From Pirellulaceae bacterium (lineage in GTDB: Bacteria > Planctomycetota > Planctomycetia > Pirellulales > Pirellulaceae): 6,701 nt of DNA. The notes under the pieces are model-generated. The model saw nothing but the letters and a program-made list of their open reading frames with translations. It ran no database searches and was not told the origin of the DNA. The DNA lies in contig JADLDX010000020.1 in the NCBI GenBank assembly GCA_020846515.1, positions 1 through 6,701 of the forward strand, written 5' to 3'. Position numbers and translations under genes: made by a program. Positions 4,912-6,701 of this stretch are shown piece by piece (the first letter of the stretch is position 1; each line of letters starts with the position of its first letter).

Positions 4912-6576
4912 ATGACTAAGCACATCTTCGTCACTGGGGGGGTAGTTAGTTCCATTGGTAAAGGGCTGACAAGCGCCTCGATAGGTATGTTGCTGGAAGC
5001 CCGTGGCTTACGCGTGCGCATGCAAAAGCTTGATCCATATATCAACGTGGACCCCGGGACGATGAGTCCCTATCAGCATGGTGAAGTTTATGTGCTGGAC
5101 GATGGCAGCGAGACCGATTTGGACTTGGGCCATTACGAACGATTCACCAGCGGCCCATTAACGCGCGATTCCAATTACACGACCGGCCAAATCTATTTGT
5201 CGGTCATCGAGAAGGAACGAAGGGGCGAATTTCTTGGCAAGACGGTGCAGGTCATCCCGCATATCACGGACGAAATCAAGAGCGTCATCCGCAAGGTGGG
5301 CGAACGCGATGTCGATGTCGTGATCACCGAAATTGGCGGAACGGTGGGGGACATCGAAAGCCTACCGTTTTTGGAAGCCATTCGCCAGTTTCCTCGCGAA
5401 GCCGGTGAAGAAAACTGCCTGTTCATTCACTTGACACTCGTGCCCTACCTCAAGGCGGCCGCCGAGTTAAAGACCAAGCCCACGCAACATTCGGTGGGGC
5501 AACTTCGCCAAATTGGTATCCAGCCCGACGTATTAATTTGTCGTTGTGAGCAATCGATCTCGCGCGAGGAACGCGAAAAAATCGCGCTGTTCTGTAACGT
5601 GCCGGTCCAGGCGGTGATCGAAGAAAAGGACAAGGATTTTTCAATCTATGAAGTCCCGCTCAGCCTGGTCAACAATGGCTTGGACGAACTGATCGTTAAA
5701 CGCTTGGGGTTGCCATCGCATCCAGCAGATTTGAAGCATTTGCACGAGATTCTGCGACGTCAGCGGGAGCCTAAGCACGAGATCAGCATCGCCGTGGTCG
5801 GCAAATACGCTGAACACAAAGATGCTTATAAATCGATCTACGAAGCGCTCGATCACGCTGGCATTCATCATCAGGCCTCCGTGCGTCTGGGACGTATTCA
5901 GAGCTCCGAGATTGAACGTGAGGGGCCCGAATGTGTGCTCAGCGGCTACGACGGCATTCTCGTGCCAGGCGGTTTCGGAGAGCGCGGTATCGAGGGCAAA
6001 GTCCAAGCCATTAGATTCGCTCGTGAAAAGGGCATTCCGTTCTTTGGCATCTGCCTGGGTATGCAATGTGCCGTGATCGAGTTTGGACGCAATGTGATTG
6101 GCCTGGATCGTGCTCACTCCAGTGAATTTGATCGCGAGACGCCCCACCCAGTGATCTGCTTGCTCGACGAACAGCGCGAGATCACACGTATGGGTGGCAC
6201 GATGCGATTGGGCAAACAACCAGCGGAGCTGCGCGAAGGTAGCCATGCCAAGCAGGCTTATGGCGTCTCATCGATCGTCGAGCGTCATCGACATCGATAT
6301 GAGTTCAATAACGTGTACCGACAACAATTCGAAGCCAACTCGATGGTCTTTTCAGGCACCAGCCCAGATGGTGGGCTGGTCGAGATCATCGAACTGCCGA
6401 ATCATCCTTGGTTTGTGGCCGTCCAGTTCCATCCGGAGTTCAAGTCCAAACCCACGTCGGCCCACCCGTTATTCACGGATTTTGTGCAAGCCGCCATCAC
6501 ACGCCACAGCCGTCGCAACTCCGCTCGACCTGCGACACCCGCCCCGGCGCATAACGATCAAAACGCAAACGTGTAG
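4912..6576 (+). CDS. pyrG: CTP synthase (glutamine-hydrolysing)
   Basis: PyrG converts UTP to CTP in the cytoplasm using ATP and ammonia drawn from glutamine. The 554 residues, close to the usual ~545, hold an N-terminal synthase domain (about 1-268) and a C-terminal class I glutamine amidotransferase domain (about 290-530). In the synthase part, [11 protein letters not shown] (9-19) is the P-loop, [13 protein letters not shown] (41-53) and the [10 protein letters not shown] segment (56-65) line the nucleotide sites, and [11 protein letters not shown] (140-150) contains the acidic metal-binding residues. In the amidotransferase part, PGGFGERG (352-359) forms the oxyanion region, Cys381 in GICLGMQ is the nucleophile, and His507 and Glu509 in HPEF complete the triad. 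Everything needed for activity is intact. Residues from about 531 form a short Pro/Ala/Arg/Asn-rich tail, likely disordered and slightly longer than usual. It follows kdsB on the same strand after 96 bases, suggesting co-transcription of CTP supply and use. Confidence 0.98.
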   Translation: MTKHIFVTGGVVSSIGKGLTSASIGMLLEARGLRVRMQKLDPYINVDPGTMSPYQHGEVYVLDDGSETDLDLGHYERFTSGPLTRDSNYTTGQIYLSVIEKERRGEFLGKTVQVIPHITDEIKSVIRKVGERDVDVVITEIGGTVGDIESLPFLEAIRQFPREAGEENCLFIHLTLVPYLKAAAELKTKPTQHSVGQLRQIGIQPDVLICRCEQSISREEREKIALFCNVPVQAVIEEKDKDFSIYEVPLSLVNNGLDELIVKRLGLPSHPADLKHLHEILRRQREPKHEISIAVVGKYAEHKDAYKSIYEALDHAGIHHQASVRLGRIQSSEIEREGPECVLSGYDGILVPGGFGERGIEGKVQAIRFAREKGIPFFGICLGMQCAVIEFGRNVIGLDRAHSSEFDRETPHPVICLLDEQREITRMGGTMRLGKQPAELREGSHAKQAYGVSSIVERHRHRYEFNNVYRQQFEANSMVFSGTSPDGGLVEIIELPNHPWFVAVQFHPEFKSKPTSAHPLFTDFVQAAITRHSRRNSARPATPAPAHNDQNANV

Positions 6577-6597
6577 CAGTTGGCTCGTTTAACAGTC

Positions 6598-6655
6598 AGC
6601 CGCAGGCGTACTGTGATGGTTCGACCTGTATAGCCGCGAGCCGGACGCGTACAGG
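6598..6655. repeat. Degenerate direct repeat and weak hairpin downstream of pyrG
   Basis: AGCCGCAGGCGTAC at 6598-6611 returns in expanded form at 6632-6652, sharing AGCCGC at the left and GCGTAC at the right. CCTGTA (6625-6630) can pair with TACAGG (6650-6655), and CGCG (6635-6638) with CGCG (6646-6649), with a four-base bulge. This sits 21 bases past the pyrG stop and could help end transcription, but no T-run follows. The words AGCCGCAGG and CCGGACGC also occur, inverted, in the hairpin repeats upstream of cls, so this may be a decayed relative. Confidence 0.35.
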
Positions 6656-6701
6656 GACTACTCGACATCGAGGACGTATGTGGCTGCTTGCCTCAAGTAC
6701 G

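Noticed and set aside
5641..6246. 201-codon open frame on the minus strand inside pyrG
   Set aside because: It lies wholly antisense to a highly conserved, intact CTP synthase. Its translation shows no family features, and such frames are common opposite strongly biased genes.
6678..6701. Possible start of a further gene (ATG at 6678, reading Met-Trp-Leu-Leu-Ala)
   Set aside because: Only eight codons fit in the window. A GAGGA lies just three bases before the ATG, too close for a normal ribosome binding site, so it cannot be supported.

Overview
The window most likely comes from a planctomycete, probably of the Pirellulales. The base composition is moderately GC-rich. Between genes there are GCTAGC-rich hairpin repeats of a kind I recall, from memory only, as common in Rhodopirellula-like genomes. 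A secreted PIG-L type deacetylase is present. kdsB lies directly upstream of pyrG, a linkage also known from Chlamydia in the same PVC superphylum. kdsB itself implies a Gram-negative envelope with Kdo-containing lipopolysaccharide.

Layout. Positions 37-960 (minus) encode an exported PIG-L/LmbE-family deacetylase. Positions 961-1496 are non-coding and hold two tandem copies of a ~76-bp hairpin repeat, then a doubled 15-mer next to a small hairpin. Positions 1497-2930 (plus) encode a membrane-bound cardiolipin synthase with two intact HKD motifs. A long imperfect dyad (2961-3019) separates it from two short minus-strand reading frames: a 94-residue unknown protein (3040-3324) and an 82-residue one-pass membrane/coiled-coil protein (3480-3728). 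Diverging from the latter, kdsB (about 4021-4815) and pyrG (4912-6576) run on the plus strand as a likely operon. The last ~125 bases are non-coding and carry a degenerate direct repeat and a weak hairpin.

How the genes fit together. PyrG makes CTP from UTP. KdsB spends CTP to activate Kdo for lipopolysaccharide. Cardiolipin synthase acts on phosphatidylglycerol, whose synthesis also passes through a CTP-dependent step (CDP-diacylglycerol). The right two-thirds of the window therefore leans toward envelope and CTP metabolism, although only kdsB and pyrG look co-transcribed.

The protein-coding content is mostly ordinary. I found no convincing new multi-gene system. The points most worth a second look are the two intergenic repeat families, the structured kdsB-pyrG leader, the unsettled kdsB start with a long open frame in front of it, and the two small unknown proteins.
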